A stretch of DNA of 64,000 nucleotides. It comes from Sphingomonas beigongshangi (GTDB lineage Bacteria; Pseudomonadota; Alphaproteobacteria; Sphingomonadales; Sphingomonadaceae). The notes below the pieces were generated by a model. That model was not told where the DNA came from. It saw only the letters and a program-made list of their open reading frames with translations, and did not search any database. Where the stretch lies: the NCBI RefSeq assembly GCF_016820445.1, contig NZ_JADHDT010000006.1, positions 248,001 to 312,000 on the forward strand, given 5' to 3'. The translations under genes and the position numbers were made by a program. This document shows, one piece after another, positions 44,551-54,950 of this stretch (position 1 is the stretch's first letter; each line of letters begins with the position of its first letter).

Positions 44551-45596
44551 AGCCGTCTTTCCGTAAAGCCGGAAACCCGGCTTCACACAGTCTCGTATTT
44601 CCGGCTCTCCACAGAGCCGCAATTCCGGCGATCCTGCTGGCAACGACCGCCCTCGCTGGCTGCGCCACCACCACGCCGCCGCCCGAGATTTCCTACGACA
44701 ACGCGGCTCCCGCCGTGCAGGCGGTCGACCCGCCTGCGCCCGTCACTGTGGTCGAGCTGCCGCGACCGCTACCGCTGCCCGGCCAGTTGCAGCGGGTCGA
44801 GCCATCGCGGCGCACGCCCGAACCCACCGATCCGACGGCGCGGGTAAATCAGGCCAACGCCGCCGCGCGCATCCAGCCGGTGCGCGACGGCTTCATCAAT
44901 TCGATGCAGGTCTATCCCTTTACCCAAGGCGCGCTCTATCAGGTCTATACCGCCGTCGGTCAGATCACCGATATCGCGCTCCAACCTGGCGAGCAGCTTG
45001 TCGGCGCCGGTCCGGTGGCGGCCGGGGACACGGTCCGCTGGATCATCGGCGACACCGAGAGCGGATCGGGCGCCACGCGCCAAATCCACATCCTCGTGAA
45101 GCCGACGCGGGCCGACCTGATGACGAACCTGGTCATCAACACCAACCTGCGCACCTATCACATGGAGCTTCGCTCGACCGAGCGAACCTATATGGCCTCC
45201 GTGTCTTGGCAGTATCCGCAGGACCAGCTCATTGCGCTACGCCGGCAGAACGCCGAGGCCCAGGCGGCGCAGCCTGTGGCGAGCGGTGTTGATCTTGCCA
45301 ACGTCAACTTCCGCTATGCGATCGAAGGTGATCGGGCACCCTGGCGTCCCTTGCGCGCTTTCGATGATGGTCGCCAGGTCTTCATCGAGTTTCCCCGCGG
45401 CATCGGTCAAGGCGAAATGCCGCCGCTCTTCGTCGTTGGCGCGGAGGGCGACACTTCGGAGTTGGTGAACTACCGCGTGCGCGGGCACCACATGATCGTC
45501 GACCGCCTTTTCGCCGCCGCCGAGCTGCGGTTTGGTTCCGGCGATCGGCAGCGGCGCGTTCGCATCACCCGCACCGACGGGAGGCCGACCTCGTGA
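44547..45596 (+). CDS. trbG: TrbG, VirB9-like outer-membrane complex lipoprotein
   Basis: This 349-residue protein has a lipobox (TTALAGCATT, Cys about residue 36) after a hydrophobic segment and a VirB9/CagX domain (YPFTQGALYQVYTAVGQITD; ADLMTNLVINTNLRTYHMEL; RQVFIEFPRGIGQGEMPPLF). Together with TrbI it forms the outer ring of the channel. It overlaps trbF and trbI by four bases each. Confidence 0.93.
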   Translation: MKPSFRKAGNPASHSLVFPALHRAAIPAILLATTALAGCATTTPPPEISYDNAAPAVQAVDPPAPVTVVELPRPLPLPGQLQRVEPSRRTPEPTDPTARVNQANAAARIQPVRDGFINSMQVYPFTQGALYQVYTAVGQITDIALQPGEQLVGAGPVAAGDTVRWIIGDTESGSGATRQIHILVKPTRADLMTNLVINTNLRTYHMELRSTERTYMASVSWQYPQDQLIALRRQNAEAQAAQPVASGVDLANVNFRYAIEGDRAPWRPLRAFDDGRQVFIEFPRGIGQGEMPPLFVVGAEGDTSELVNYRVRGHHMIVDRLFAAAELRFGSGDRQRRVRITRTDGRPTS

Positions 45597-46813
45597 GCGA
45601 GAACCCTCCCCGGAATGAGGGTGCGCCCGACGACGACGCGCAGCCGTTGACCGGCGAGCCGGCCAGCGCGGCGCCGATGCGGCTGCGCGCGGATCCACCC
45701 CGCGTCACCCGGCTATCGCGCAAGGTCCTGGCTGGCGTGGGCCTGGTCGCGAGCCTCGGCCTCGGCGGCGCCTTGATCTACGCGCTTCAAACCCGCGACA
45801 GCGGCCGACCCAATGAGGAACTCTACTCGACAGAGAACCGCTCGACGGCCGACGGGCTTGCGGGCCTGCCGCGCGATTACAGCGGCGTTCCTCGGCTCGG
45901 TCCGCCGCTTCCGGGCGATCTCGGCCGGCCGATGCTCAGCCCGGCGAACGGCGGACAGCCTGTTCCGGCTCCTGGCATCGCAACGCCGAATCCCGGGCTA
46001 AGTCAGGAGGAGCAGCGACGCCTTCAGGAAATCGAGACCGCCCGGACCAGCCGGCTGTTCTCCGGGTCGGAGTCCCGCGCCGGTTCCCCCGCAACGACGC
46101 CGACCCTCGTGCCTCCGCCGGCGCCGAACCTCGCCAGCCTCGGGCTCGCGCCGCCGCCTGCGACCCCTTCGGCCCAAGATCGTCAGAATGCCTTCCTGAA
46201 TGCGGCCGCCGATCGCAGGACGGTAGCGCCCGATCGAGTCGTCGCGCCGCCGTCGCCGAACGTTCTGCAAGCCGGCGCCGTCATCTCAGCCGCGCTCATC
46301 ACCGGAATTCGTTCCGATCTGCCTGGGCAGATCACCGCGCAGGTCACCGAGAACATCTACGACAGTCCCACCGGACGCATCCTTCTCGTGCCGCAGGGCA
46401 CGCGCGTCGTGGGCCAGTACGACAACAGCGTCCAGTTTGGACAGAGCCGCGTGCTCTTGGTCTGGAACCGGCTGATTTTTCCGAACGGCCGCTCGATCGT
46501 GTTGGAGCGCCAACCAGGCGCAGACGCCCAAGGATTTGCCGGCCTTCAAGACGGCGTGGATTACCACTGGTGGGATCTCGCCAAGGCCGCTGGTCTGTCC
46601 ACACTCCTCAACGTCGGTGCTGAACTTGCGGTCGATGATCAAGACCGGCTGCTGCGAGCCATCCGCAACGGTGGCCAGGACACGATCAACGATGCCGGTC
46701 AGCAGATCGTTCGCCGCCAGCTTAACGTCGCTCCGACGCTCACGATCCGGCCGGGCTTCCCGGTCAGGGTGATCGTGACGCGGGATCTGGTACTCGAACC
46801 ATATGGAGGGTGA
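45593..46813 (+). CDS. trbI: TrbI, VirB10-like channel protein
   Basis: This 406-residue protein has a short cytoplasmic N-terminus, one membrane segment (VLAGVGLVASLGLGGALIYA, about 44-63), a Pro-rich periplasmic linker and the VirB10 barrel domain (LQAGAVISAALITGIRSDLP; ILLVPQGTRVVGQYDNSVQF; TIRPGFPVRVIVTRDLVL). The start is GTG. It is the last trb gene in this operon. Confidence 0.94.
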   Translation: MSENPPRNEGAPDDDAQPLTGEPASAAPMRLRADPPRVTRLSRKVLAGVGLVASLGLGGALIYALQTRDSGRPNEELYSTENRSTADGLAGLPRDYSGVPRLGPPLPGDLGRPMLSPANGGQPVPAPGIATPNPGLSQEEQRRLQEIETARTSRLFSGSESRAGSPATTPTLVPPPAPNLASLGLAPPPATPSAQDRQNAFLNAAADRRTVAPDRVVAPPSPNVLQAGAVISAALITGIRSDLPGQITAQVTENIYDSPTGRILLVPQGTRVVGQYDNSVQFGQSRVLLVWNRLIFPNGRSIVLERQPGADAQGFAGLQDGVDYHWWDLAKAAGLSTLLNVGAELAVDDQDRLLRAIRNGGQDTINDAGQQIVRRQLNVAPTLTIRPGFPVRVIVTRDLVLEPYGG

Positions 46814-46815
46814 TC

Positions 46816-47040
46816 ATGGCGAAGCTCAAGCTTGGCGCGCTCTTGGAAGACAAGGCTGTCAAAGTGTCGCTCGAACTGCCGGCCTCGCTGCATCGCGACT
46901 TGGTGCTCTACGCGGAGGTCCTGGGGCGCGAACAGGGGCAAACCATTTCAGATCCGGTCAAGCTCATAGCGCCGATGTTGCAGCGTTTCATCGCGACCGA
47001 TCGCGCGTTCGCAGCTGCCAGGAAGTCAGCTCCGGACTAA
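46816..47040 (+). CDS. DUF2274 family protein
   Basis: This 74-residue protein (MAKLKLGALLEDKAVKVSLE, LPASLHRDLVLYAEVLGRE) matches DUF2274, which regularly follows trbI on ICEs and closes the transfer operon. It looks like a ribbon-helix-helix fold. GGAGGG lies before ATG 46816. Function unknown. Confidence 0.88.
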   Translation: MAKLKLGALLEDKAVKVSLELPASLHRDLVLYAEVLGREQGQTISDPVKLIAPMLQRFIATDRAFAAARKSAPD

Positions 47041-47054
47041 CGGGGGCGACCCCG

Positions 47055-47324
47055 TCAGTATATTCCGTATATGACGCGAACGGCGGTGCTAACCAAAAGC
47101 AGCCACAGCGCCTCGTCCCAATGGTTGAACCCATCACGCCTCAGGAATTTCTCACCGAGCGTGATCGCAAAGACGGCGCTACAGATCGAGTAAAGCGAGA
47201 GTACGAGCGACACCATTGGGAAATAATGCGCCCGGCCGTATAGCCCAATAATAGAGGAGACGCAGAGTTTTGTAGCGAAGCGTCGAAGCGTCAAGCGCGA
47301 CTCCGCGTCTAGATGCGGCATCAT
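47055..47324 (-). CDS. Small membrane protein
   Basis: This 89-residue protein has two hydrophobic segments (YFPMVSLVLSLYSICSAVFA and EALWLLLVSTAVRVIYGIY) linked by a charged loop (LGEKFLRRDGFNHWDE). Composition and codon pattern look real, and overlapping plus-strand frames are poorer. It is convergent with the trb operon and marks the change to the cargo region. No family was recognised. Confidence 0.55.
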   Translation of the reverse strand: MMPHLDAESRLTLRRFATKLCVSSIIGLYGRAHYFPMVSLVLSLYSICSAVFAITLGEKFLRRDGFNHWDEALWLLLVSTAVRVIYGIY

Positions 47325-47410
47325 GAATGCTCGCTGCCATCATCGCGCCAACTATGCGTTCGCGGGTCCCATCGATCACCTCGCACGTGCGCGATAGCGC
47401 GGTGCGGCCT

Positions 47411-48649
47411 TCAAAAAAGTATGCCTGTCTCGATCAGCGCGCGCACCTGATCGCGTCGATCGAAGTCACGACCGAAGCCAAAGCCCGCCTCGAGGTTCCC
47501 GATCCGGGTGTACGACACCTCTCCTCGCGCGAAGAATATGCCTTTCTGATAAGTCGGCGTGAAGGTCAGCGACCAGGCACTGCTTCCGGGACCATAAAGC
47601 AAGTTCGTTGGCGCACACGACGCATCCGATCCGCATCTTCCCCCGCTAGTCTTCAGATATTCAGCCCGCGCGCCGAGCGACCACTCCTTGTCGATCGCGT
47701 ATTTAACGAGCAGCGCCCCGCCGTAGGTATCTGCGGAACGATTGATGCCGAGCTGATCATCGCGGCCAACGTGGCTGTATTGGAGATACGGCGTCAGTGT
47801 GAGCGGACCGCTCGTATGGGTGTAAATGAGATTGAAAATGCTGCTGTTGTTCTGCGCCAAAGGCGTCGCGAAGGAGGATTTGTCATTACGCGATAGCGCA
47901 CCAGCGCCGACGAAGCTCAGCGAATTCGAGGAATCAAACGCGTAGGAAAGCGTGCCCGAGAGCCAGTTCAGCTTTCCCGAAAAATAGCCGTCGTTAAGCG
48001 AGACCGCCGCACTGACGGCTCCCTTGGCGTAATTCACTTGGACGCCGCGACTGATGGCCGGCTCCTGATTCCACAGCAAGCCGCGCTCGATATTGACGTT
48101 TTGGAAGGTGAACGTCGACTCCGCGCCGACCATCGTTGGCAGTAATCCGGCAGACACGGATAGTTCGGGCGATATCACCGCTTTCGCGTACGCCACCGGA
48201 ACCGGACCAAAAAGCTGCTCCGTCGCTTCGGTTGCCTTCAGGTAAGACGTACCCAGCGAAGGGATGGAGTAAATGCCCGTCTGTACATAGAACTGTAGCG
48301 GGCCAAGGGTCGTTTGAAACTGGACTTGCGCGTTGCTGATATCGACGAAGCCGTCGCGGTTGCCGATCCCGCCGGCGTGCGTTGCATTGGTCTGCGCGAC
48401 GCCAATGCCCGTCACTTGGCCCGACACCAGAACCTGACCGAACGGTCCTGCCTCAAGCGCGATGGCGTCAGGATTAGGGACGAGGGGGCCAGCAAAACTC
48501 GGTGCCGGAACCGGATCTGCATATGCCGCGCTCGCGCCGAAGAGCGTAGCGCACGCCACTCCAAGCGCCAGGGTCGAGGGCGACGTCAACCACCATTTGT
48601 GTCGCGGCGTCGACTTGCGAATAGCAGAGAAATCGGCACGTTCGGGCAT
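47411..48649 (-). CDS. Outer-membrane beta-barrel porin
   Basis: This 412-residue protein has a signal peptide (hydrophobic LALGVACATLFGASAAYA, cleavage before DPVPAP). The rest is a barrel of alternating amphipathic strands (QVLVSGQVTGIGVAQTNA, LQFYVQTGIYSIPSLG, GALLVKYAIDKEWSLGARAE) ending in an aromatic (ETGILF), as outer-membrane proteins do. It fits the proteobacterial porin/BBP2-like group. It is transcribed after the LysR gene on the same strand, 180 bases apart. Substrate unknown; its position near kdp and corA suggests osmotic or ion functions. Confidence 0.82.
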   Translation of the reverse strand: MPERADFSAIRKSTPRHKWWLTSPSTLALGVACATLFGASAAYADPVPAPSFAGPLVPNPDAIALEAGPFGQVLVSGQVTGIGVAQTNATHAGGIGNRDGFVDISNAQVQFQTTLGPLQFYVQTGIYSIPSLGTSYLKATEATEQLFGPVPVAYAKAVISPELSVSAGLLPTMVGAESTFTFQNVNIERGLLWNQEPAISRGVQVNYAKGAVSAAVSLNDGYFSGKLNWLSGTLSYAFDSSNSLSFVGAGALSRNDKSSFATPLAQNNSSIFNLIYTHTSGPLTLTPYLQYSHVGRDDQLGINRSADTYGGALLVKYAIDKEWSLGARAEYLKTSGGRCGSDASCAPTNLLYGPGSSAWSLTFTPTYQKGIFFARGEVSYTRIGNLEAGFGFGRDFDRRDQVRALIETGILF

Positions 48650-48829
48650 ATATGCATCCCCATTTGATTGGGCAGATGCAGCGAAGCACTAATTTTACGC
48701 GTATAAAGTCGGCGCTTTATCTGACGTTGGGCCGTAAGGATTGCATATATATTTGAGCAGCGTCAGCCCTGTTTGACGCGGCTTAGACCGCCTGGCGGTA
48801 ACGAACCTCAGCACGGGCGACTTTGACCA

Positions 48830-49726
48830 TTATGCGGTAGCGGCTTGCCCGGCCGTCAAGCTCAGCAGCCGGCGAAAGGGCGGGTTATCGTTCTCGGTCG
48901 ACCAAACCGCGGAGAAGGGCAGCGCGCAACCTTCGAGCTTCCGATAGGTGATGCCGGGGAACGACGTCTCCGCGACCGATTGGCTCGCTATCGAGATGCC
49001 TCTGCCGATCGCAACCAACTGCATCAGGGTTTGTGACGACACGCGGTCACGCTGTATCCGTGGCGAATATCCAATGGAGGAGAGGTGCCGGAAAACGAAC
49101 GCTTCGATGTCGCGTCCCGGCGTAGCTTCGGTCACCAGAAACTGCTTCAGCCTGATGTCACTCCACGCGATTTCGCTCTTTTTCGTGAGTGCATCATTCT
49201 CCGACAAGACGACAAACACATCCTCGGTCCACAGCCGTTTGGTGGCGAGGCTGCCAGTGTCAAGCGGCGCGGCCATGAACGCGATATCGAGATTGCCGCG
49301 CTCTAAGTCCTCGAAGAGCTGTGTATGTGTGCCTTCCACAAACTCAAGCTGCACTGCTTCATGTTGCTGACAAAAGCGAATAAGCAGCTCCCCGAGGAAC
49401 CCGGTTGCGAGCGGAGATGACAGGCCGACGCGAACCGTACCGGACCTGCCGCGGCCGATCGTGCCGACATCGCCTACCGCACGATCAATCTCGTTCAGCG
49501 CGGCTTGGGCATGCTCGACAAAAATAGACCCAGCTTGCGTTAGCGAAACGCCGGACCTTTTGCGAAGAAATAAGCTGGAGCCTAACCCGTCTTCCAAGTT
49601 TCTGACCTGCCGACTGATTGTCGACTCCCGCACGCCAAGGCGTGAAGATGCCTTGCGAAAGCTTCCGAACCGGGCGGCCGTCACAACGTATCGTATGTGC
49701 CTAAGCTCTAGCTCAAAGGCCTTCAC
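48830..49726 (-). CDS. LysR-family transcriptional regulator
   Basis: This 298-residue regulator has an N-terminal winged HTH (LRHIRYVVTAARFGSFRKAS, SRLGVRESTISRQVRNLED, residues 8-50) and a substrate-binding domain (RSGTVRVGLSSPLATGFLGE; LDIAFMAAPLDTG; LVAIGRGISIASQSVAET). It may control the porin gene downstream on the same strand and/or the kdp operon, which is divergent on its other side. Confidence 0.92.
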   Translation of the reverse strand: MKAFELELRHIRYVVTAARFGSFRKASSRLGVRESTISRQVRNLEDGLGSSLFLRKRSGVSLTQAGSIFVEHAQAALNEIDRAVGDVGTIGRGRSGTVRVGLSSPLATGFLGELLIRFCQQHEAVQLEFVEGTHTQLFEDLERGNLDIAFMAAPLDTGSLATKRLWTEDVFVVLSENDALTKKSEIAWSDIRLKQFLVTEATPGRDIEAFVFRHLSSIGYSPRIQRDRVSSQTLMQLVAIGRGISIASQSVAETSFPGITYRKLEGCALPFSAVWSTENDNPPFRRLLSLTAGQAATA

Positions 49727-50229
49727 CGCCAGAAGGGCCGGGCTACGCAGCGATGTCGGTGGGGATGGAAGCTACAGCGCATCTCGGCGTTACCTGTAAT
49801 TGGAACGCGTCGAGCCGAACGCGATGCTATAGGACGCTGCTTACCCCGCGTGACATAAGGATCACGTAGAGTTTCGAGGGGCGACCGCAAAGATCGCGTA
49901 AAGCGCAGCCCTCATTCGCCAGTTCCAGAGCGTACTCCGCTTCACTCGCATTCATCTATTCATGGTCGGCCAAGAAACGTCGCGGGCGGTGGCTGTGACA
50001 TGCTTCCTTACGCCATCCTTATACACGGGCGTAAAAACTCAGCGCCGCCTTTACGTGCAACGTCTTAAAGGCGTCCCGCAGACTGACACTAAACTGGAGC
50101 TGCAGCCAAAATGCTCAGCAACTTTCTGGCCGAGGAGCCGAGATCTGCGCGTCTACTGAGCCGCGTGCGTTCGCGCTCGCGCACGAAGAGACGATCGTTC
50201 GGCGTCGTCGCGCTGTTTGGAGAACCCTC
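49727..50229 (+). other. 503-base regulatory gap between lysR and kdpF with two inverted repeats
   Basis: No gene is seen. Two inverted repeats lie 196-222 and 157-184 bases before kdpF. The first is TTACGCC (50008-50014) / GGCGTAA (50028-50034), with ATCCTTATACACG between, which contains a -10-like TTATAC. The second is CGCCTTTA (50046-50053) / TAAAGGCG (50066-50073). They are candidates for the kdp promoter and for KdpE or LysR binding, but match no consensus I can state firmly. Confidence 0.5.
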
Positions 50230-50325
50230 GTGACCGCAACCCTCATGATTGTTCTGGCCGGCGCCTGCGCGGTCGGCCTCTTCATCTACCTTTTCTACGC
50301 CCTCATGAAGCCCGAGCGCTTCTGA
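50230..50325 (+). CDS. kdpF: KdpF-like small membrane subunit
   Basis: A 31-residue peptide (MTATLMIVLAGACAVGLFIY ending FYALMKPERF) from GTG 50230 has a single membrane helix and the Y-A-L-x-x-P/A-E-x-F end typical of KdpF, which stabilises the KdpFABC pump. It is the first gene of the kdp operon. Its small size and GTG start explain why gene finders miss it. Confidence 0.8.
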   Translation: MTATLMIVLAGACAVGLFIYLFYALMKPERF

Positions 50326-50361
50326 GCGTCAACCATCCATTCTAACCGGCAGGTGGCAAAT

Positions 50362-50445
50362 ATGGGCGACCTCATCTTCGTAGCGGTAACGCTCGGATTC
50401 TTCGCAATCACAGCAGGGTTCATCGTGGCCCTCGATCGAATTTGA
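50362..50445 (+). CDS. 27-residue membrane peptide upstream of kdpA
   Basis: The frame [20 protein letters not shown] ending IVALDRI encodes one transmembrane helix. AGGTGG lies before the ATG. Similar small hydrophobic peptides starting M-D-L-I-F occur next to kdpF in other proteobacteria. It probably belongs to the Kdp complex or its biogenesis; unproven. Confidence 0.65.
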   Translation: MGDLIFVAVTLGFFAITAGFIVALDRI

Positions 50446-50455
50446 GGGGGCTCTG

Positions 50456-52159
50456 ATGGGATACGATCTGAATCAATTCATCGTCGTTTTGGCGATAATG
50501 ACGGGCCTCGTCTTTGTGGCTGGCCCGTGGCTCACGCGCATCTTCACCGCGCCTGGACACAATATTATCGAGCGCGGCACCTACCGGTTGCTGGGCGTCG
50601 ATCCCGCCGAGGCAATGTCCTGGAAACGCTATGGCGCGGTGCTGCTCCTCAGCAACGCCGCCATGATGCTGCTCGGCTACCTGATTTTGCGCATCCAGCA
50701 ACTTCTGCCCGGCGATTCGCTCGGTCGCTCTTCGCAGACACCCGACCTCGCGTTCAACACCGTCGCCTCCTTCATCACCAATACCAACTGGCAGGCCTAT
50801 TCTGGCGAGACGAGCCTCTCGAACCTGTCGCAGATGGCGGTCATCACCTTCCTGATGACCGTCAGCGCCGCGACCGGCGTTGCCGCCGCAGGCGGCTTCA
50901 TCCGGGGCCTTAGCCGCAAGAGCGCCGGCGACATCGGCAATTATTGGGTCGACTTCACGCGCGTCACCTACCGCCTGCTGCTCCCGGTCTGCTTCGTCTT
51001 GGCGCTCATCTATGTGTGGCAGGGCATGCCGCAGACGCTGACGGCCGACACGGTGGTCACGACGCTCGAAGGCGCTCGCCAGCAGCTCATCATCGGGCCG
51101 GTGGCCAGTCTCGAGACCATCAAGCACATCGGCACCAACGGCGGTGGCTTCTTCGGCATGAATGCCGCGCATCCGTTTGAAAACCCGACACCGCTCACCA
51201 ACACGCTGCATATCCTGAGCATGTTGTTGATCCCGTCGGCCCTGACCTACGTCTTCGGATCGATGATCGCCAACCGCAAGCAGGGTTGGTCGTTCTTCGC
51301 CGCCTTCTTCGTCATGTTTCTCGGCTTCCTAGCGCTGGTCTACGGCGCCGAGCATGCGGGCAATCCGATGCTTTCGCCGCTGGGAATTGATCAGGCGCAG
51401 ACCGCAACGCTCGGCGGCGGCAACATGGAGGGTAAGGAACTTCGCTTCGGCATCGCCCAGACCAGCCTGTTCGTGACCACCACGACGGCGGCGACGACGG
51501 GATCGGTCGACTCGATGCACGCCTCGCTGACACCGCTTGGCGGCCTCGTCCCGATCGCCCAGATGATGCTCAACAACGTGTTCGGCGGCGATGGCGTCGG
51601 CCTCATCAATCTCGTCACCTATGCAATCCTGACCGTCTTCCTGGTCGGCATGATGATCGGGCGAACGCCCGAATTCCTCGGCAAGAAGGTCGAGGCGCGC
51701 GAGATGAAGTTCGTGATGCTGGCTGTTCTGGCCCATGCCTTCAGCATCCTCGGTTTCACGGCGCTCGCATGCGTCATGCCCTCCACCGTCGACAGTCTGG
51801 CCAATATGGGGCCCCACGGTTTCAGCGAAGTGCTCTACGCCTATACCTCGGGCACCGCCAACAACGGTTCGGCCTTCGCCGGCTTCAACGCCAACACTCC
51901 CTTCTTCAACACAACCATTGGGCTCGCGATGCTGGTCGGGCGCTATCTGACCTTGCTGCCGATGCTGGCGGTCGCGGGCGTGATGGCGGCGAAGAAGACG
52001 GTGCCGGCCGGCCCAGGGACGCTCTCGACCGCAACACCGCTGTTCACAGGGCTTCTCGTGTTCGTGGTGCTGGTGGTCGGGGGTCTGACCTTCCTCCCCG
52101 CGCTCGCGCTCGGCCCGATCGTCGAGCATCTGCTGATGCTGTCTGGCACGACATTCTGA
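50456..52159 (+). CDS. kdpA: KdpA, potassium-binding subunit of the K+-transporting ATPase
   Basis: This 567-residue polytopic membrane protein has four pore loops of the KdpA type ([71 protein letters not shown]), which form the K+ selectivity filter. Length is normal. GGGGGCT precedes the ATG. It is followed by kdpC, not kdpB. Confidence 0.96.
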   Translation: MGYDLNQFIVVLAIMTGLVFVAGPWLTRIFTAPGHNIIERGTYRLLGVDPAEAMSWKRYGAVLLLSNAAMMLLGYLILRIQQLLPGDSLGRSSQTPDLAFNTVASFITNTNWQAYSGETSLSNLSQMAVITFLMTVSAATGVAAAGGFIRGLSRKSAGDIGNYWVDFTRVTYRLLLPVCFVLALIYVWQGMPQTLTADTVVTTLEGARQQLIIGPVASLETIKHIGTNGGGFFGMNAAHPFENPTPLTNTLHILSMLLIPSALTYVFGSMIANRKQGWSFFAAFFVMFLGFLALVYGAEHAGNPMLSPLGIDQAQTATLGGGNMEGKELRFGIAQTSLFVTTTTAATTGSVDSMHASLTPLGGLVPIAQMMLNNVFGGDGVGLINLVTYAILTVFLVGMMIGRTPEFLGKKVEAREMKFVMLAVLAHAFSILGFTALACVMPSTVDSLANMGPHGFSEVLYAYTSGTANNGSAFAGFNANTPFFNTTIGLAMLVGRYLTLLPMLAVAGVMAAKKTVPAGPGTLSTATPLFTGLLVFVVLVVGGLTFLPALALGPIVEHLLMLSGTTF

Positions 52160-52169
52160 GGACATCGCC

Positions 52170-52850
52170 ATGCACAACGATCAATCGACATCCGCCGACC
52201 TCTCTGCCGCCTCCGCCTTCAAGGGCATCGCCCGGCCGGTGCTTGTTTCAGCCCTGCTGTTCATGGTCGTGACAGGTCTGGCCTATCCGCTGGCGACGAC
52301 CGGCGTCGCCAATCTGCTCTTCCCGAGCCAGGCTCAGGGAAGCCTGATCGAGAGAAACGGGCAGGCCATCGGGTCTCGCCAGATCGGACAATATTTCGCC
52401 CGTCCGGAATATTTCCATAGTCGGCCAAGCGCCACGTCGGGTCCCGACCCGCAGGACTCCTCCAAGACGGTCGACCAGCCGTATAACGCTGGAGCCAGCG
52501 CCGCGAGCAACCAGGGTGTTCTCAGCAAGAAGCTCCTCACCGCGGTCGAAGAGCGCGCCATCGCCTACCGTCAGGAAAACGGACTGGCGGCCAACGCCGC
52601 CGTTCCGGTCGACGCGGTGACCGCGTCCGCCTCAGGTCTCGACCCGCATATCTCGATCGCCAACGCCAACATCCAGGCGCAGCGGGTCGCTCGCGCCCGA
52701 GGGCTGGCCGTGGACCGCGTCCTGGCGCTGATCAATGAGAATGTCGATCGACCGCAGTTCGGTCTGTTCGGCGATCCACGCGTCAATGTCCTTGCACTCA
52801 ATCTCGCGCTCGACGCGGCTGCCGCGCCGGCCCGTCCGGCTGCCCAATAA
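52170..52850 (+). CDS. kdpC: KdpC, K+-transporting ATPase subunit
   Basis: This 226-residue protein has one N-terminal membrane helix (VLVSALLFMVVTGLAYPLAT) and the KdpC marks GQYFARPEYFHSRPSA, SGPDPQDSSKT and GLDPHISIANANIQAQRVAR, with an LINENVDRPQFGLFGDPRVN end. It is slightly longer than usual (about 190-200) because of an Asp/Ser-rich N-terminus and an Ala/Pro tail. It stands between kdpA and kdpB, which is not the canonical order. Confidence 0.95.
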   Translation: MHNDQSTSADLSAASAFKGIARPVLVSALLFMVVTGLAYPLATTGVANLLFPSQAQGSLIERNGQAIGSRQIGQYFARPEYFHSRPSATSGPDPQDSSKTVDQPYNAGASAASNQGVLSKKLLTAVEERAIAYRQENGLAANAAVPVDAVTASASGLDPHISIANANIQAQRVARARGLAVDRVLALINENVDRPQFGLFGDPRVNVLALNLALDAAAAPARPAAQ

Positions 52851-52865
52851 ACCCGAGGTGGCATC

Positions 52866-54950
52866 ATGTCCGATCTAGAGACTCCTACGGCGCAGAGCGC
52901 CGCCGTCCTCGGCGGAAACGTCAAGCAAGTGCCGTGGGCCTCAGTGGCCGCGGAAGCCTTCAAGAAGCTGTCGCCGCGCGTTCAGATCAAGAACCCGGTG
53001 ATGTTCGTCGTGTTTCTCGGCAGCATCGTCACAACTTTGCTTTTCATTCAGGTCGTGACCGGCAAGGGCGAGGCGTCCGCTCCCTTCATCTTCGCGATCG
53101 CCGCATGGCTTTGGTTCACGGTCCTCTTCGCCAACGCTGCCGAGGCCATGGCGGAAGGGCGCGGCAAGGCGCAGGCCGATGCGCTGCGCGCCACCCGCCA
53201 GCGCGTTCTCGCCCGGATGCTCAAGGAGCCGCGACGTGACGCCGAATCCTGGCCTCAGGCGAGCGACGAATTGGGTGTGGGAGCATACGTGCTTGTCGAG
53301 GCCGGCGAGATCATCCCGGCCGACGGCGAAGTGCTGCAAGGCGCAGCTTCGGTGGACGAGTCCGCAATCACCGGCGAGTCCGCCCCCGTCATCCGCGAGG
53401 CAGGCGGCGACTTCGCATCCGTGACGGGCGGCACACGCGTGCTTTCGGACTGGATTGTTGTCGAGGTCACTGCCAAGCCGGGCGAGGCCTTCCTCGATCG
53501 CATGATCGCGATGGTCGAAGGCGCTAAGCGTGGCAAGACACCCAACGAGATCGCACTGACGATCCTATTGGTCGCACTCACGATCATCTTCCTGCTCGTC
53601 TGCGTGACCCTCCTGCCGTTCTCCAGCTTCAGCACGATCATCAACGGCTCGGGCACGGTGGTGACGATCACGGTGCTCATTGCGCTTCTCGTTTGCCTCA
53701 TCCCGACGACGATCGGAGCACTGCTCTCAGCCGTGGGCATCGCCGGTATGAGCCGGATGATGAAGGCCAATGTGCTGGCCACCTCTGGCCGCGCGATCGA
53801 GGCGGCGGGTGATGTCGACGTCCTCCTCCTCGACAAGACCGGCACGATCACGCTCGGCAATCGCGAGGCGACGAAGTTCCATCCCGCGCCCGGCATCAAA
53901 GAGCCCGCGCTGGCCGACGCGGCGCAGCTCGCATCCCTTGCCGACGAGACGCCCGAAGGGCGCTCTATCGTGATCCTGGCCAAAAACGCTTTCGGCATCC
54001 GCGGCCGCGAGCTGCAGGGCGCGGAGACAATCGGTTTCACCGCGCAAACCCGAATGAGCGGCATCAACATCGACGGCCGCCAGATCCGGAAGGGTGCGGC
54101 CAGTGCGATCCGCGCCCATGTCGAGGCGATGGGCGGTGTCTTTCCCAAGGAAGTGACCACGACCGTCGAAGAAGTTTCTCGCCGCGGCAGCACACCGCTC
54201 GTCGTTAGCGACGGAACCAACGTCCTGGGCGTGATCGAGCTCAAGGACATCATCAAAGGCGGGATCAAGGAGCGCTTCGCCGAGCTTCGCGCGATGGGCA
54301 TCAAGACCGTGATGATCACCGGCGACAACCAGTTGACGGCAGCGACCATCGCGGCCGAAGCCGGCGTCGACGATTACTTGGCTGAGGCGACGCCGGAGGA
54401 CAAGCTTCGTCTTATTCGCCAGTACCAAGCTGAGGGACGGCTCGTCGCGATGACCGGCGACGGCACCAACGACGCGCCCGCGCTCGCCCAAGCCGATGTC
54501 GCCGTCGCGATGAACAGCGGCACACAGGCGGCCAAGGAAGCCGGCAATATGGTCGATCTCGACAGCAACCCAACCAAGCTGCTGCGCGTCGTCGAAGTCG
54601 GCAAGCAGATGATCATGACGCGCGGCGCGCTCACGACCTTTAGCGTCGCAAACGACCTGGCCAAGTATTTCGCGATCATTCCCGCCGCCTTCGTCGCGAC
54701 CTATCCGCCGCTGGCCGCGCTCAACGTGATGGGACTGCACAGCCCGGCCTCGGCGATTCTCTCTGCGGTCATCTTCAACGCGCTGATCATCGTCGTGCTA
54801 ATCCCGCTCGCCCTACGCGGGGTGAAGTATCGCGCCGAACCGGCGGCGCGGCTTCTCGGTCGGAACCTGCTCATCTACGGATTAGGCGGGATTATCGTGC
54901 CATTTATAGGTATAAAGCTCATCGACCTCGTGCTCACGCCGTTCTTTTAG
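52866..54950 (+). CDS. kdpB: KdpB, P-type ATPase catalytic subunit
   Basis: This 694-residue P-type ATPase has the TGES dephosphorylation loop ([12 protein letters not shown], near residue 168), the phosphorylated Asp323 in [13 protein letters not shown], a nucleotide-binding domain and the hinge [20 protein letters not shown]. It couples ATP hydrolysis to K+ uptake through KdpA. AGGTGG lies before the ATG. Confidence 0.96.
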   Translation: MSDLETPTAQSAAVLGGNVKQVPWASVAAEAFKKLSPRVQIKNPVMFVVFLGSIVTTLLFIQVVTGKGEASAPFIFAIAAWLWFTVLFANAAEAMAEGRGKAQADALRATRQRVLARMLKEPRRDAESWPQASDELGVGAYVLVEAGEIIPADGEVLQGAASVDESAITGESAPVIREAGGDFASVTGGTRVLSDWIVVEVTAKPGEAFLDRMIAMVEGAKRGKTPNEIALTILLVALTIIFLLVCVTLLPFSSFSTIINGSGTVVTITVLIALLVCLIPTTIGALLSAVGIAGMSRMMKANVLATSGRAIEAAGDVDVLLLDKTGTITLGNREATKFHPAPGIKEPALADAAQLASLADETPEGRSIVILAKNAFGIRGRELQGAETIGFTAQTRMSGINIDGRQIRKGAASAIRAHVEAMGGVFPKEVTTTVEEVSRRGSTPLVVSDGTNVLGVIELKDIIKGGIKERFAELRAMGIKTVMITGDNQLTAATIAAEAGVDDYLAEATPEDKLRLIRQYQAEGRLVAMTGDGTNDAPALAQADVAVAMNSGTQAAKEAGNMVDLDSNPTKLLRVVEVGKQMIMTRGALTTFSVANDLAKYFAIIPAAFVATYPPLAALNVMGLHSPASAILSAVIFNALIIVVLIPLALRGVKYRAEPAARLLGRNLLIYGLGGIIVPFIGIKLIDLVLTPFF

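Noticed and set aside
47327..47896. 189-residue frame on the plus strand
   Set aside because: Opposite the porin gene, which has a signal peptide and barrel pattern; no independent support.
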